Below, one piece after another: positions 4,174-5,433 of a stretch of 5,433 nucleotides of DNA. The position numbers were made by a program, and so were the translations under genes. This DNA is from Pseudomonadota bacterium (lineage in GTDB: Bacteria > Pseudomonadota > Alphaproteobacteria > Rhizobiales > Xanthobacteraceae). The notes under the pieces are model-generated. The model ran no database searches. It was given only the letters and a program-made list of their open reading frames with translations, and was not told the origin of the DNA. The stretch's first letter is position 1, and the number at the start of each line of letters is the position of its first letter. Location: the NCBI GenBank assembly GCA_023390955.1, contig JAEWBW010000499.1, positions 1-5,433 of the forward strand. Reading direction: 5' to 3'.

Positions 4174-5433
4174 CTAACCGGCCGGCTGACTGCCGGGTGA
4201 GCTCCCGGTCTGTGCGTCGCGCCGGCGCTCCAGGCGCCAGCTTCGAAAGCCCCAGGCTCGCCAGGCCAGGTCCTGCCGATGCGCTTCTACAAGCCGGTCG
4301 CGCCGACCCGCAAGACAGTATTCGCCATTGCGGAGTGTGACGACCTTGTCGAGCGCGGGCAGCGCCTGCGGCCCGAGTGAGAGAAGGTAGTTGGCGTCGA
4401 TCTTGAGGCCCTTGCCGGACATTTCGCTGCTGTGCGTCAGATTGTAGTCGGCGATGAACGCGTCGAAGTTCACCAGCGAAGCGCCATAGAGGACGATCGT
4501 TAACGCGATCAGATTGGCGCTGACAAGCCAGCGGTTGGACCTGTCGAGGGCGATGCGGGCCACGATCAGCATCAGCCCCAGCGCCACCAGCCCCATCCAG
4601 ATGAAGGCCGCGATGCGCCAGTAGGTCAGCATGTAGATGTCCACGTAGATATTAAGCCGGAGAATGGAGGAGCCGACCAGCAGCACGTTCTGTCCGACCC
4701 AGAGATAGACCAGAGGCCGGATCACCTTCGATTTCTCGGCCGGTCCGCCCGGCCGCATCGCCACCAGCACGAAGGCGGCGGCGAGCAGCGCCGTCGCGAT
4801 CAGCGGATAGGCGCCGCGATGGGCGTACTCGGCATAGGTCAGGGTGGCGGGCAGTGCGACATGGCCCCAGAGATAGATGCCATCGAGGATGGACTGTGCC
4901 GCGAACAACAGGTTGAACAGGATCAGCGAGCGCAGGATGGTGGACGCGCCGAAGAACTCGGCGGGGATGAGCGGCGCGAGCGGTTCCAGGTCCGGGCCAT
5001 CGGCCGTGGCTGTGGCCGCGGCGGGGCTCTGCTTGCGCCGCCAGCGCACGTGAATGAACGGCCAGACCAGCGCCAGCATCATGATCCAGAACGACACGCG
5101 CCAGGCGTTGACATGGCCGAGTGCGAATTTGGGATTGAGCAGCGACACCCATTGCTCGATGACAGGGTTTGCCGCGGTGAACAGCACGACGAACACGATG
5201 CTCAGCGCCGCCGGCAACAGCCATAGCGCGATGGCCCGAGTGAACGATGACACGTTGAAGATCTGAAGCGCGTCGGGAAGGATCCGGAAAGGTCCGAGCA
5301 GAAAGAGATTGCGCAGCGCGCGGGCGCGGTCCGCAAGGTCGGTCGCTTCAGGATTGGTGGCGAGCAGCAGGCCGATCGCGAGCGCCGCGATCAGGATCAG
5401 GAAGGAGAGCGTGTTGAGCTCCTCGATGGCCGG
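4174..5433 (-). CDS. DUF4173/DUF4153-type polytopic membrane protein (partial, N-terminus outside window)
   Basis: The frame is open from the right edge to a TAG at 4174-4176, giving 419 visible residues. A GTG at 5253 is not the start: the reading continues upstream with convincing coding sequence, including a membrane helix (about 10-25 in visible numbering) after EELNTL. About eight hydrophobic helices are visible, with family-like signatures EFFGASTILRSLILFNLLFA, TYAEYAHRGAYPLIATALLA, and LRLNIYVDIYMLTYWRIAAF. The C-terminus is a soluble tail with LLSLGPQALPALDKVV and RAWGFRSWRLERR, typical of how these proteins end, so this end looks complete. The exact Pfam label (DUF4173 or DUF4153, which I consider related) was not checked. 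The function is unknown. It is the first visible gene of an operon with the CreB/CreC-like pair, suggesting a role in, or control by, that envelope-signalling system. No promoter is visible because the start lies outside the window. Confidence 0.85.
   Translation of the reverse strand, partial: PAIEELNTLSFLILIAALAIGLLLATNPEATDLADRARALRNLFLLGPFRILPDALQIFNVSSFTRAIALWLLPAALSIVFVVLFTAANPVIEQWVSLLNPKFALGHVNAWRVSFWIMMLALVWPFIHVRWRRKQSPAAATATADGPDLEPLAPLIPAEFFGASTILRSLILFNLLFAAQSILDGIYLWGHVALPATLTYAEYAHRGAYPLIATALLAAAFVLVAMRPGGPAEKSKVIRPLVYLWVGQNVLLVGSSILRLNIYVDIYMLTYWRIAAFIWMGLVALGLMLIVARIALDRSNRWLVSANLIALTIVLYGASLVNFDAFIADYNLTHSSEMSGKGLKIDANYLLSLGPQALPALDKVVTLRNGEYCLAGRRDRLVEAHRQDLAWRAWGFRSWRLERRRDAQTGSSPGSQPAG

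Noticed and set aside
3496..4200. 234-codon plus-strand frame opposite the response regulator
   Set aside because: It is the antisense shadow of a gene with all receiver and winged-helix motifs. The translated product has no recognisable domain.
4174..5253. Membrane protein gene starting at GTG 5253
   Set aside because: The same frame stays open to the right edge and encodes another helix and family-like sequence, so the GTG is an internal valine and the gene is partial.

Overview
The window is a GC-rich bacterial chromosome segment. Its codon use, the DUF3606 protein, and a CreBC-like two-component pair beside a DUF4173/DUF4153-type membrane protein suggest an alphaproteobacterium of the Hyphomicrobiales, most likely Bradyrhizobium or a close relative (inferred from protein style, not from a search). 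There are seven protein genes, six on the minus strand and one small one on the plus strand. Both end genes are cut by the window edges. I see no rRNA, tRNA, CRISPR array, insertion sequence or convincing factor-independent terminator.

Left part (1-1544, all minus strand). At the edge is the N-terminal part of an exported alpha/beta-hydrolase of the carboxylesterase type (1-493). It is followed at 637-1128 by an unrecognised exported four-cysteine protein, and at 1125-1544 by a small basic protein made of two DUF3606 repeats plus a lysine/arginine/alanine-rich, histone-H1-like tail. The last two genes share an ATGA stop/start overlap, with the DUF3606 gene first, so they probably form a translationally coupled pair.

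Middle (1545-1726). This 182-base region separates the divergent DUF3606 gene and a 46-residue single-span membrane protein (1727-1867, plus strand). It is rich in repeats: a 10-base direct repeat around a small inverted repeat just upstream of the DUF3606 ribosome binding site, and a 7-base inverted repeat with a 10-base spacer nearer the small gene. These are candidate regulatory sites.

Right part (1874-5433, all minus strand). A tightly packed operon reads DUF4173/DUF4153-like polytopic membrane protein (start outside the window), then a CreB-like OmpR-family response regulator with a TTG start, then a CreC-like membrane histidine kinase. The gene gaps are 12 bases and a 4-base overlap. 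The kinase should sense an envelope signal and phosphorylate the regulator. The membrane protein is either part of the signalling unit or its target, occupying the place that creD has next to creBC in enterobacteria.

The points most worth following are the tandem-DUF3606/histone-tail protein with its coupled secreted partner, the CreBC-DUF4173 unit, and the overlooked 46-residue membrane protein.
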